Under the pieces are notes generated by a model that saw nothing but the letters and a program-made list of their open reading frames with translations, ran no database searches and had not been told where the DNA came from. Below are positions 44,567-53,566 of a stretch of 64,000 nt of DNA, one piece after another (the stretch's first letter is position 1; every line of letters begins with the position of its first letter). Where the stretch lies: contig CAWEIS010000010.1 of NCBI GenBank assembly GCA_963809205.1, positions 186,001 through 250,000 on the forward strand, given 5' to 3'. The position numbers and the translations under genes are program-made. Source of the DNA: DATLLN01 sp963809205. GTDB taxonomy: Bacteria > Actinomycetota > Thermoleophilia > Gaiellales > JAICJC01.

Positions 44567-46480
44567 ATGCTGCGACGGCTGCTCCTGACCGCCCTGGCGA
44601 TGGTGCCGCTTGCCCTGGCAACCTCGCCGGCGGATGCAGGCGCGGCCAAGTGTCCGACCGGCGTGGTATGCGGCGCGCTGGGGGTGCCGCTCGACCGCAC
44701 CGGAGCGACGCCCGGATCGATCACGGTGCGCTTCCGGCTGTACAAGCACACGGACACGTCGAAGCCGCCGCTGGAGACGATCGTCGCTGCCGAGGGCGGC
44801 CCGGGCTACTCGACGCTGGGCAGCGCCGACAGCTACCTCGAGCTGTTCGCGCCGCTGCGCGCGCGGCACGACGTGCTGATGGTCGACCAACGGGGCACCG
44901 GCTCCTCGCACGTGATCAAGTGCGCTCCGGCGCAGAGCTACGTGGGCGACGCGGTCGAGAACGCGCGGCTGTGCGGCGAGCAGCTGGGCGACCGGGCCGA
45001 TCTGTTCACCAGCGCCACCGCGGCGGACGACCTGGCCGCCGTGCTGGACAGCCTCGGCGTCCCGAAGATCGACCTCTACGGCGACAGCTACGGCTCGTTC
45101 TTCGCGCAGACCTTCACCGTGCGCCACCCCGACCGCGTGCGCGCGCTGGTGCTGGACGGCACCTATCCGGCGTCCCACCTCGACCCGTGGTACCCGACGG
45201 CCGCGGGCTCCCTGCTCCGCAACTTCCGCGCCGTCTGCCAGCGCAGTGCCGCGACCTGCCCGGTCGCGCCGTCGCAGATGACCGCGCTGCTGGCCCAGCT
45301 GCTGGACAGGGTGCGCGCGCACCCGATCACCGGGACGGCGCCCGATGCCAACGGCCGCGAGTCGAAGGTCACGATCGACGCGGACACGCTCTTCACGACC
45401 GTGTTCGAGGCCGACACCGTCCCCGCGATCTACCGCGAGTTCCCGGCAGCCGCCGTGGCCGCCCTGAACGGCTTCGACCGCCCGCTGCTGCGGCTGGTCG
45501 GCGAGGAGAACACGGCCGGCGGCGCAGGCGCCTACGTCGGCTTCTCGGAGGGCGCCTACCTGGCCTACTCGTGCAACGACTACCCGCAGCTGTGGGACGT
45601 GCACGCCTCGTTCGCCCAGCGCCAGCGGCAGTTCGACGCCGCGGTCGTGGCGCTCACGCCGGGCGCGTTCGCGCCGTGGACGAACGCGGAGTGGGCGCAC
45701 TCCTCGTTCAACGCGTTCGACTACTGCATCAAGTGGCCGGCGCCGACGGTGGCGCAGCCGCCGATCCCGCCGGGAGCGAGCTACCCGAACACCCCGACGC
45801 TGATCGTCAACGGCGACCTCGACCTGCGCACCGACGTGCCGCAGGCGGAGCAGGTGCACAGCCAGTTCCCGAACTCGACGATGGTCGTCATCCCCAACAT
45901 CGGGCACGTGACGGCGATCTCCGACGCCGACGCCTGCTCGGCGGCCATAGTCCGCCGGTTCGTCGCCACGCTGGCGACCGGCTCGACGGCGTGCACCGCG
46001 CAGATCCCCGAGCACCGGCTGGTCGCGGAGTACGCGCAGACCACGGCGGACGCCGTGCCCGCCGCGGTGGCATCCTCGCGCGACCACTCGACCGTCGCCG
46101 ACCGCCGCGCCGCGACCGTGGCCGTCGAGACCGTGGCCGACGTGATCGACCGCTGGTACGCGATCCCCGGTTACACCGGGGTCGGGCTGTTCGGCGGCAA
46201 GTTCACCATGACCACGAACTACACGCTGCCGTTCGTCACCCGGGTGTTCAAGCTCGACCTGGTGCACGAGCGGTGGACATCGGATCTGTCGGTCACGGGC
46301 TCCGGCAAGGTGCCGCGGGGGGCGGGCGATGCGCGGGTCGTAGTCAGCTTCACGGGCGCCGCGAAGGGCTCGGTCAAGATCACCTGGGGATCGCGGCAGC
46401 CGCACGCGATGGCGCATGTCACGGGCACGATCGGCGGCCGCCACGTGGATCTGACGGCGCCCGCACCGTCGTTCTGGTGA
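44567..46480 (+). CDS. secreted alpha/beta-hydrolase peptidase (S33, TAP-like)
   Basis: A 637-residue exported protein. Signal peptide RRLLLTALAMVPLALATSPADAGA. Catalytic core of tripeptidyl-aminopeptidase type: oxyanion loop EGGPGYS (residues about 76-82), DQRGTGSS, nucleophile S174 in GDSYGSF, aspartate in NGDLDLRTDVPQAE, histidine in NIGHVT. The last 130 residues form a separate beta-rich domain of unknown role. A TACGGT box 6 bases before ATG 44567 supports this start over a longer frame. It likely removes short peptides from extracellular proteins. Confidence 0.82.
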   Translation: MLRRLLLTALAMVPLALATSPADAGAAKCPTGVVCGALGVPLDRTGATPGSITVRFRLYKHTDTSKPPLETIVAAEGGPGYSTLGSADSYLELFAPLRARHDVLMVDQRGTGSSHVIKCAPAQSYVGDAVENARLCGEQLGDRADLFTSATAADDLAAVLDSLGVPKIDLYGDSYGSFFAQTFTVRHPDRVRALVLDGTYPASHLDPWYPTAAGSLLRNFRAVCQRSAATCPVAPSQMTALLAQLLDRVRAHPITGTAPDANGRESKVTIDADTLFTTVFEADTVPAIYREFPAAAVAALNGFDRPLLRLVGEENTAGGAGAYVGFSEGAYLAYSCNDYPQLWDVHASFAQRQRQFDAAVVALTPGAFAPWTNAEWAHSSFNAFDYCIKWPAPTVAQPPIPPGASYPNTPTLIVNGDLDLRTDVPQAEQVHSQFPNSTMVVIPNIGHVTAISDADACSAAIVRRFVATLATGSTACTAQIPEHRLVAEYAQTTADAVPAAVASSRDHSTVADRRAATVAVETVADVIDRWYAIPGYTGVGLFGGKFTMTTNYTLPFVTRVFKLDLVHERWTSDLSVTGSGKVPRGAGDARVVVSFTGAAKGSVKITWGSRQPHAMAHVTGTIGGRHVDLTAPAPSFW

Positions 46481-46504
46481 GCTTGAACTACGCTTCGACC
46501 CTAG

Positions 46505-47958
46505 ATGGCTCAGCACCCGCTGGTGATCGTGTCGAACCGGGGACCGATCCGCTTCCTCCAGGGGGCGGACGGCGGCCGCATCGCCAAGCGCGGCGGAGGC
46601 GGGCTGGTGACGGCGCTCTCCGGCGTGGCGCAGCACCAGAAGGTGACCTGGGTCGCCGCTGCGCTGACTGACGAGGACGAGGCGGTCGCCGAGGAGGGTG
46701 CGTACGTCGACGGCAACCTCCGCCTGCGCCTGGTGCCGCTGGATCGCGAGCAGTACGACCGTTACTACAACGTCTTCGCGAACCCGACCCTGTGGTTCAT
46801 CCACCACTACCTGTGGGGGCTGGCGATGGAGCCGGACGTCGACCGCAATATCCGGCTCGCCTGGGAGACCGGGTACCTGCCGGTGAACGAGCAGTTCGCC
46901 GAGGCGGTCGCCGACGAGGTGGCGGCGCTGCCGGACGACAGCGACCCGATGGTGATGGTGCACGACTACCAGCTGTTCATGGTGCCTCAGGCGCTGCGGC
47001 GGCGGGCGCCGCGCGCGCTGATCCAGCACTTCACGCATATCCCGTGGCCGATGCCGGACTACTGGCGGGTGCTGCCGAACGAGATCCGCACGCCCATCCA
47101 CGAGTCGCTGCTGGGCTGCGACGTGATCGGGCTGCACACGGAGCGCTACGTGCGGGCCTTCCTGCACTGCGTCGAGGAGTTCACCGACGGCGAGGTCGAC
47201 TTCGAGCACCGGACGGTGCGCTGGCGGGGACGCGAGATCCGCGTCCGCCACTACCCGATCTCGGTCGACCCGGCCGAGTTCCACCGCCTGGCGGCGACGC
47301 CCGAGGTGATCGCCGAGGAGCCCGGCGTGCTGGCTGCGCGCCCGGAGAAGATGCTGCTGCGTGTCGACCGCACCGATCCGTCCAAGAACATCGTCCGCGG
47401 CTTCCGCGCCTACGACCTGTTCTTCTCGCAGCATCCCGAGTGGCGCGGCCGGGTGACGATGCTGGCCCTGCTCGACCCGTCCGGCCGGACATCCCGGAGT
47501 ACGCCGAGTACGTCGGGGCGATCCAGCGCGCCGCGCGCGAGGTCAACGACCGCTGGTACCAGACCGGGATGTGGACGCCGGTCGACCTGCGGATGTCCGA
47601 CAACTTCCCGCAGGCCGTGGCCGCCTACAAGCATTACGACGTGCTGCTCGTGAACGCGATCTTCGACGGCATGAACCTGATCGCCAAGGAGGCGCCGCTG
47701 CTCAACCAGCGCGACGGCGTGCTGATCCTGTCCGAGAACGCCGGCGCGTTCGAGGAGCTGGCCGAGTGGGCGATCTGCGTCAACCCGTTCGACATCCAGC
47801 AGCAGGCGGACGCGATCTACCAGGCGCTGACCATGCACTCGCAGGAACGCAAGACGCGGATCGAGGGGATCCGCGAGCAGGTCCAGGCGCACGACATCGC
47901 GCGCTGGATCGACACGCAGCTCGACGACCTGACGGCGCTGCGTCCTGTCGAGGCGTGA
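46505..47958 (+). CDS. trehalose-6-phosphate synthase-type GT20 (one frameshift)
   Basis: A roughly 484-residue glycosyltransferase 20 enzyme, making trehalose-6-phosphate or a related glucosyl phosphate from NDP-glucose. Visible: VIVSNRGPIRF, GGGGLVTALSG, LWFIHHYLWG, VMVHDYQLFMVPQALR, HIPWPMPDYWRVLP, GLHTERYVRAFLHC, VDRTDPSKNIVRGFRAYDLF. A missing C near 47488 shifts the frame; it resumes at PDIPEYAEYVGAIQRAA and ends with the phosphate-binding FDGMNLIAKEAPLLN. No HAD phosphatase domain is fused or encoded nearby. Gene symbol withheld because glucosylglycerol-phosphate synthases look alike. Confidence 0.82.
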
Positions 47959-48314
47959 TCCGCGGACTCGACCACGTGCTGGTGTCCGCACCGCCGGGGT
48001 GCGAGGAGGCGGGCCGGGCGTTCTACGGGCAGCTGCTCGGCCTCCCGGAGGTCCCGCGGCCACCGGCGATGGGGGACGGCGGGCTGTGGTTCGTCTGTGG
48101 CGACGCCGAGCTGCACGTCGGCACCGACGACGCCCACGCCGGCGCGACCAAGGCGCATCCGGCGTTCTCGGTCGACCCGGCGACGCTGACCTCGCTCGCC
48201 GCGCGGCTGGAGGCGGCCGGCAAGATCGTCCGCTGGGACGCCCGGATCCCCGGGGTGCCGCGCTTCTACACCACCGACCCGTTCGGCAACCGGCTCGAGA
48301 TCATCGGCAGGTAG
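47955..48314 (+). CDS. glyoxalase/VOC family protein
   Basis: A 119-residue single-domain vicinal-oxygen-chelate protein: GLDHVLVSAPPGCEEAGRAFYGQLLGLPEV at the start, LWFVCGDAELHVG, and the C-terminal strand RFYTTDPFGNRLEIIG with the conserved DPFGN...E metal-site glutamate. GTG 47955 overlaps the GT20 stop. Members are lyases, dioxygenases or resistance proteins; no specific activity can be given. Confidence 0.82.
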   Translation: MIRGLDHVLVSAPPGCEEAGRAFYGQLLGLPEVPRPPAMGDGGLWFVCGDAELHVGTDDAHAGATKAHPAFSVDPATLTSLAARLEAAGKIVRWDARIPGVPRFYTTDPFGNRLEIIGR

Positions 48315-48352
48315 CCCTGCGGGCGCGGGCAGCGCCGTAGACTACCGCCGCG

Positions 48353-48799
48353 ATGTCGGAGATCCGGATGATCGACGTCGGCGACAAGCCGGTGACACGC
48401 AGGCGCGCCGTGGCGCGGGCGCAGGTGAGGATGCCCGCCGCCGTGCGCGAGCGCATCGAGGCGGGCACCCTGCCCAAGGGCGACGTGCTGGCGGTGGCCC
48501 GGGTGGCCGGGATCATGGCCGCCAAGCGGACGCCGGACATCGTCCCGCTGTGCCATCCGCTGCCGCTGTCGCGGGTCGACGTGACCCCCGAGGTGGTCGG
48601 CGACGGGGTCGTGATCACGGCCTCGGCGGAGACGACGGCGCAGACCGGCGTCGAGATGGAGGCGCTGACCGCCGCCCTGGCGGCTGCGCTGACCGTGTAC
48701 GACATGACCAAGGGGCTCGACCCCTCGATCGAGATCGTCGCCGCACACCTGCTGGAGAAGGACGGCGGTAAGAGCGGCCACTGGCGGAGGCCCGCGTGA
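48353..48799 (+). CDS. moaC: cyclic pyranopterin monophosphate synthase MoaC
   Basis: A 148-residue enzyme of molybdopterin synthesis, forming cyclic pyranopterin monophosphate. Seen: MIDVGDKPVTRRRAVARA, KGDVLAVARVAGIMAAKRTPDIVPLCHPLPL (active-site lysine and histidine), ETTAQTGVEMEALTA and TVYDMTKGLD, then EKDGGKSG. TAGACT lies 8 bases before the ATG. It heads a chain of overlapping genes running to cobA/hemD. Confidence 0.95.
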   Translation: MSEIRMIDVGDKPVTRRRAVARAQVRMPAAVRERIEAGTLPKGDVLAVARVAGIMAAKRTPDIVPLCHPLPLSRVDVTPEVVGDGVVITASAETTAQTGVEMEALTAALAAALTVYDMTKGLDPSIEIVAAHLLEKDGGKSGHWRRPA

Positions 48800-49272
48800 G
48801 GGCGGCCGTGCTGACCGTGTCCGACGGCGTGGCCGCCGGGACGCGCGAGGACGCCAGCGGCGCCGTGCTGGCCGAGCGCGCCCAGGGCGCCGGCTTCGAG
48901 GTGGTGGAGCGCCTCGTCGTGCCCGACGACCGGTCGCAGGTGGCCGAGGCGCTGTGGGGCCTGACCGACGTCGCCGACCTGGTGCTGACGACCGGCGGCA
49001 CCGGCTTCGCCCCCCGGGACGTGACTCCCGAGGCGACCGCCGAGGTGGTCGAGCGGCCGACGCCGGGACTGGACGAGGCGATGCGCGAGGCGTCGCGCCG
49101 CGCCTCGCCGCACGGCCTGCTGTCGCGCGGCGCGAGCGGCATCACCGGGCGCACGCTGATCGTCAACTTCCCGGGCAGCCCGAAGGCCTGCGCCGAGTGC
49201 TTCGACGCCGTCGCGGCTGCGCTGCCGCACGGGGTGGAGCTGCTCACCGAGCGACCGACGGAGCATCCGTGA
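48796..49272 (+). CDS. moaB: MoaB/MogA-type molybdopterin adenylyltransferase
   Basis: A 158-residue protein: VLTVSDGVAAGTREDASGAVLAERA, then the nucleotide loop LVLTTGGTGFAPRDVTPEA, then GASGITGRTLIVNFPGSPKA. It activates molybdopterin by adenylation before MoeA inserts molybdate. GTG 48796 overlaps the moaC stop by four bases (GTGA), as does its own stop with the ubiA-type gene. Confidence 0.92.
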   Translation: MRAAVLTVSDGVAAGTREDASGAVLAERAQGAGFEVVERLVVPDDRSQVAEALWGLTDVADLVLTTGGTGFAPRDVTPEATAEVVERPTPGLDEAMREASRRASPHGLLSRGASGITGRTLIVNFPGSPKACAECFDAVAAALPHGVELLTERPTEHP

Positions 49273-50129
49273 GCGCCACCGCCGTCAACGCCCGCCGCTT
49301 CGTCTCGCTGGTCAAGCTCGAGCACACGGTGTTCGCGCTGCCGTTCGCCTTCGTCGGCGCGATCCTGGCCGTCGACGGCATCCCCAGCCTCTCGCAGGTG
49401 GTCTGGGTGACGCTGGCGATGGTCGGCGCCCGCAGCCTGGCGATGGCGCTGAACCGGCTGATCGACGCCGAGATCGACGCCCGCAACCCGCGCACCAAGG
49501 CCAGGGAGATCCCGGCGGGGCTGCTCAGCCGGGGCCAGGTGGTCGCCTTCTGCGTCGGCGCGCTGGTGCTGTTCCTGATCGCCGTCTGGCAGCTCGACCC
49601 GGTCGTCCGCTGGCTGTGGCCGATCCCGGTCGCCCTGTTCGTGGTCTATCCGTACACCAAGCGCTTCACCTGGCTGTGCCATCTCGTGCTGGGCTGCTCG
49701 ATCGGCCTGGCGCCGCTGGGCGCCTGGCTGGCCGTGGGCGGCGGGGCCGCGTGGGCGCCGTTCATGATCGCCGCCGCGGTCGCGCTGTGGATCGGCGGCT
49801 TCGACATGATCTACGCCACCACCGACGTCGACTTCGACCGGCAGGAGGGCCTGTGCTCGCTGCCGTCGCGGTTCGGCATCGCCCCGGCGCTGATCGTCAC
49901 ACGGGTCTGTCATCTGGCGTCGATCGCGCTGCTGGCCGGCGCCGGGCTGACGCTCGACCTCGGCCCGGGCTACTTCCTCGGCCTGGCGGCGGTGGCCGTG
50001 CTGCTGGCCTACGAGAACTCGATCGTCCATCCGGACGATCTCTCGCGCGTCAACATCGCTTTCCTGACGGTCAACGGGGCGATCTCGATCGTCTACCTGG
50101 CCGGAGTGCTGCTCGACCTGGTCTGGTGA
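49269..50129 (+). CDS. UbiA-type prenyltransferase (MqnP-like)
   Basis: A 286-residue integral membrane prenyltransferase with about eight helices. Aspartate-rich motif 1 is NRLIDAEIDARNPRTKAREI and motif 2 is YATTDVDFDRQEGL, both needed for Mg-diphosphate binding. The sequence pattern (VKLEHTVFALPFAFVGAIL at the N-terminus) matches MqnP/UbiA enzymes that prenylate the naphthoate or hydroxybenzoate ring. In an actinobacterium this implies menaquinone by the futalosine route, but the other mqn genes are not here. It is coupled to moaB and ccmA. Confidence 0.88.
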   Translation: MSATAVNARRFVSLVKLEHTVFALPFAFVGAILAVDGIPSLSQVVWVTLAMVGARSLAMALNRLIDAEIDARNPRTKAREIPAGLLSRGQVVAFCVGALVLFLIAVWQLDPVVRWLWPIPVALFVVYPYTKRFTWLCHLVLGCSIGLAPLGAWLAVGGGAAWAPFMIAAAVALWIGGFDMIYATTDVDFDRQEGLCSLPSRFGIAPALIVTRVCHLASIALLAGAGLTLDLGPGYFLGLAAVAVLLAYENSIVHPDDLSRVNIAFLTVNGAISIVYLAGVLLDLVW

Positions 50130-50750
50130 GCCCGGCGGTCCGCTGCGGGGGGCTGGAGCGGCGGTTCGGCGATCGCCTGGCGCTGGCCGGCGTCGACCTG
50201 GAGGTGGGCGAGGGGCAGGTGGTGCTGCTGACCGGCCCGAACGGCGCCGGCAAGACGACGCTGCTGCGGATCCTGGCCACGGTGCTCAAGCCGACGGCGG
50301 GCACGGCCGAGGTGGCCGGCCACGAGTTGCCGAAGGAGGCGACGGCGGTGCGCGGCCGGGTCGGGTACGCGGCCCACGAGGCGCTGGTCTACCCGGGGCT
50401 GACGGCCCGCGAGAACCTGGAGCTGTACGCCGCGCTCCACGGCGTCGCCGGAGGCCGCGGTCGGCGCCGCGCTGGATCGCGTGGGGCTGGCGGCTCGAGC
50501 GACGACCCGCGTCTCGGAGCTGTCGCGCGGGATGCGCCAGCGGCTGTCCCTCGCCCGGGCGACCCTGCACGCCCCGTCGCTGCTGCTGCTGGACGAGCCC
50601 ACGACCGGCCTCGACGACGACGGCCGGGACGTGCTGCGATCGGTGCTGACGGGCGGCGTCACCGCGCTCGTCGCGACGCACGAGCCGGACTGGTTCGCCG
50701 GCGTCGCCGCGCGGTCGCTGCGGCTCGAGGCCGGGCGGGTGGTGGCGTGA
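50126..50750 (+). CDS. ccmA: heme exporter ATP-binding protein CcmA (one frameshift)
   Basis: A roughly 207-residue ABC ATPase of system I cytochrome c maturation. Walker A GPNGAGKTT near residue 38, then EATAVRGRVGYAAHEALVYPGLTARENLELYAALHGVA. A frame break near 50455 is followed by AALDRVGLAARATTRVSELSRGMRQRLSLARAT (signature) and LLLLDEPTTGLDDDG (Walker B). With CcmB and CcmC it helps release heme-loaded CcmE on the outer face. GTG start overlaps the prenyltransferase stop; stop overlaps ccmB. Confidence 0.85.
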
Positions 50751-51430
50751 GCGGCCGGGCGCTGGCGGCGCTCGTCCGCAAGGATCTGCTGCTCGAGCTG
50801 CGCGGCCGCGAGGTGGTGCCGGCGATGGTCGTGTTCGTGCTGGCGGCGTTCGTGCTGTTCCGCTTCGCGCTGGGCGGCGACCGGCTGGGCGGCGGCGTCC
50901 GTGCGGCCACCGGGATGCTGTGGGTGGCGGTGGTGTTCACCGCGATGCTCGGGCTGGGGCGCGCGTTCGCGCAGGAGCGCGAGCACCGGATCTGGGACGG
51001 GCTGCTGTCGTCGCCGGTCGACCGCGGGCTGATCTGGCTGGCGAAGGCGTGCTCGACGCTGGTCTTCCTGCTGGCCATGCAGGTGGTGGCGCTGCCGCTG
51101 TTCTGGCTGTTCTTCCTCCAGGAGGGCGCCGGGCCGTCCGTCTGGGCGCTGGTCGCGGCGCTGCTGCTGGCCGACGTCGGCATCGCGTCGCTGGGCGCGC
51201 TGCTCGCCGGGCTGGCATCCGCCAGCAACGCCAGGGAGGTGCTCCTGCCGGTGCTTTTCCTGCCGTTCGCGGTGCCGCTCGTGCTGGTCGGCGTCCAGGT
51301 GACGGTCGCCACGATTCCCCCGCAAACGGGCACGTTCGAGACGGTTGAGAGGCTCGGGTTTCTGGGTCTCTATGCTACGATCTTCGCGCTTTTGGGCTGG
51401 GCATTGTTCGAGTACGTCGTGGAGGACTGA
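50747..51430 (+). CDS. ccmB: heme exporter membrane protein CcmB
   Basis: A 227-residue six-helix membrane protein. It opens with LAALVRKDLLLELRGREVVPAM, typical for CcmB, has the coupling segment AFAQEREHRIWDGLLSSPVDRGLIWLAKA, and the helix FLPFAVPLVLVGVQVTV. GTG 50747 overlaps the ccmA stop by GTGA. It is the membrane partner of CcmA and intact in this sequence. Confidence 0.92.
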   Translation: MSGRALAALVRKDLLLELRGREVVPAMVVFVLAAFVLFRFALGGDRLGGGVRAATGMLWVAVVFTAMLGLGRAFAQEREHRIWDGLLSSPVDRGLIWLAKACSTLVFLLAMQVVALPLFWLFFLQEGAGPSVWALVAALLLADVGIASLGALLAGLASASNAREVLLPVLFLPFAVPLVLVGVQVTVATIPPQTGTFETVERLGFLGLYATIFALLGWALFEYVVED

Positions 51431-51434
51431 ACCC

Positions 51435-52142
51435 GTGGCTACCGCCTCTCGAAGCGCCCGGCCGGACACCGGAACGCTGTTCGCCATCGCCGCCGCCGTG
51501 CTGATGCCGGTGGCCCTGGGGCTGATCTTCTTCTACGTCCCCAGCGACGCCGACCAGGGCTACTCGCAGCGCATCTTCTACTTCCACGTGCCGATCGCGC
51601 TGACCACCTACACGCTGTTCGGTGTCAGCGCGGTCAACGCGCTCCGCTACCTGATGAGCCGGACGAGTCGCTCGACCTGAAGAGCTACGTGCCCATGCAC
51701 CTGGGCGTGATCTTCGGCACGCTGACGCTGATCACCGGCTCGATCTGGGCCAAGGCGTCGTGGGGCGTCTGGTGGTACTGGGGCAGCAAGCAGCTGACCA
51801 CCTTCCTGATCATCTTCCTGTTCTACTGCGCCTACTTCATGCTGCGGTTCTCGATCGACCCGGGAGAAAAGCGCGCGACCTACTCTGCGGTGTACACGCT
51901 GCTCGGCGTCGGGCTGATCCCGGTCTCGGTGCTGGCGGTGCGGATCTCGCAGGACGTGATCCACCCGATCACGTTCGACTCGCAACGGCCCCAACATGGA
52001 CAACAGCATGTTCTTCACCCTGTGCGTCTCGCTGGCGGCGCTGCTCTGCCTGGCCGCGGCGATGTACTACGTGGAGATGCGGGGCAAACGGCTCGACGAG
52101 CGGGTGCGGCGGATCCGCGTCCTGGCGGAGGGCGGCGCGTGA
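51435..52142 (+). CDS. ccmC: cytochrome c maturation protein CcmC (two frameshifts)
   Basis: A roughly 235-residue heme-handling protein with six helices. N-terminal YSQRIFYFHVPIALTTYTLFGVSA, then after a lost G near 51660 DLKSYVPMHLGVIFGTLTLITGSIWAK and the tryptophan-rich motif SWGVWWYWGSKQLT, which departs from the usual WD at the end of the motif. An extra C near 51985 shifts again to GPNMDNSMFFTLCVSLAALLCLAAAMYYVEMRG. It loads heme onto CcmE. Start is GTG 51435; stop at 52140-52142 overlaps the next GTG. Confidence 0.85.
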
Positions 52143-52297
52143 TCTCGGAGACGGCCGTCCAGTACGTCGCCGCGGTCTACGCGGTCACCTGGGTGGTCGC
52201 GATCGGATACATCGCGATCCTGCACTCGAAGCTCGGCCGGCTGGAGCGCCAGCTCGACGAGGTGGTCGCGATCATGGAGCGCCAGGCCAGTGGCTGA
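52139..52297 (+). CDS. CcmD-like small membrane protein
   Basis: A 52-residue protein: short start, one transmembrane helix (YVAAVYAVTWVVAIGYIAIL), then a basic, helical tail (HSKLGRLERQLDEVVAIMERQ). Size, topology and place right after ccmC match CcmD, which holds CcmABC together and helps release CcmE. GTG 52139 overlaps the ccmC stop and its own end overlaps the hemA start by 8 bases. Confidence 0.75.
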   Translation: MISETAVQYVAAVYAVTWVVAIGYIAILHSKLGRLERQLDEVVAIMERQASG

Positions 52298-53566
52298 GAG
52301 CCCCGTCGCACTGGTGCTGGTGGGGACGAACCACCGCCACGCGCCGATCGGCGTGCGCGAGGAGCTGGCGGCGCGGACGCACGGCCGCGACCTGATCGAG
52401 GCGATGGCCGCCGAGGACGCCGGTGCTCGAGGCGGTCGGCCTCTCCACCTGCAACCGCTGCGAGATCGCGATGGTCGGCGCCGACGCGGCCGCGATGCGC
52501 GACGCCGCCGTGCGCCGCCTGGCCGTCTACGCCCACCGCTCGCCCGCCGAGATCGAGCCGCTGCTGTACACGCTCGAGGGCATGGACGTCGCCGAGCACC
52601 TGTTCGCCGTGGCCGGCGGCCTGGACTCGATGGTGCCGGGCGAGGCGCAGATCCTCAGCCAGATCCGCGACGCCTACGCCGATGCGCTGGAGATGGGCTC
52701 GACCGGCCCGGTCTCCAACCGGCTGTTCCACCAGGCGCTGGAGGCTGGCAAGCGAGTGCGCCACGAGACGGCGATCGGCGAGCTCAACGCCTCGGTGGCG
52801 TCGGTGGCCGCACAGGCGGTGCGCGACCGGCTGGAGTCGCTGGACGACGCCGCGGTGCTGATCGTCGGCGCCGGGAAGGTCGCCGAACTGGTCGCGACCA
52901 ACCTGCACGCCCGAGGCGCCCGCAAGATCACGGTGATCAATCGCAGCGCGGACCGCGGCGAGGCGCTGGCCGTGCGGTTCGGTGGCCAGTCGCTGGGTTG
53001 GAGCGACCTCCCGGTCGCGGTCGCCGCGTCCGATGTCGTCGTCTCTTCGACGCTGTCCGACGGCCACGTGATCGAGGCCGCCTGGCTCGACCGGCGGCCG
53101 CCGCCGCGTGCTGGTCGACCTGGCGCTGCCTCGCGACGTCGATCCCGCCTGTGCAGAGGTCGAGGGCGTGACGCTGCTCAACGTGGACGACCTCGAGGAG
53201 GCCGTGCGCCGCAACATCTCGCTGCGCGAGGGCGAGTCCGAGCGTGCACGAGCGATCGTCGTCGAGGAGGCGGAGTCGTTCCGCCGCTGGGTGGCGGAGC
53301 TAGAGGTCGTACCGGCCATCGCATCGCTGCGCGCGCGGGCGGAGGAGATCCGATCCTCCGAGCTCGAGCGGATCGCCGGACGCTGGGAGGGGCTGACCGA
53401 CGCCGACCGCGACAGGCTGGACGCGGTCACCCGGGCGATGTTGAACAAGCTGCTGCACCGGCCGACGGTGCGCCTCAAGGAGCTGGCGGCCGTCGGCGAG
53501 GAGCGACCTTACGCCGATGCCATGAGCGATCTGTTCGGGCTCGAGCCGGCGCCGCCGGCGCGATGA
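52290..53566 (+). CDS. hemA: glutamyl-tRNA reductase (two frameshifts)
   Basis: A roughly 425-residue enzyme for the first committed step of the C5 tetrapyrrole pathway, reducing Glu-tRNA to glutamate-1-semialdehyde. Visible: VGTNHRHAPIGVREELA, then after a break near 52425 the catalytic cysteine block GLSTCNRCEI, GGLDSMVPGEAQILSQIRDAY (family signature), LFHQALEAGKRVR, NADPH loop IVGAGKVAELVATNL, and after a second break near 53105 LVDLALPRDVDPA and the helical dimer domain. GTG 52290 start. No downstream hemL is seen in this window. Confidence 0.88.

Noticed and set aside
44300..47434. A 1044-codon open frame on the minus strand
   Set aside because: It is opposite the TreT, secreted peptidase and GT20 genes, has Arg/Gly/Asp-rich composition with no motif, and exists because stop codons are rare in the antisense of very GC-rich genes.
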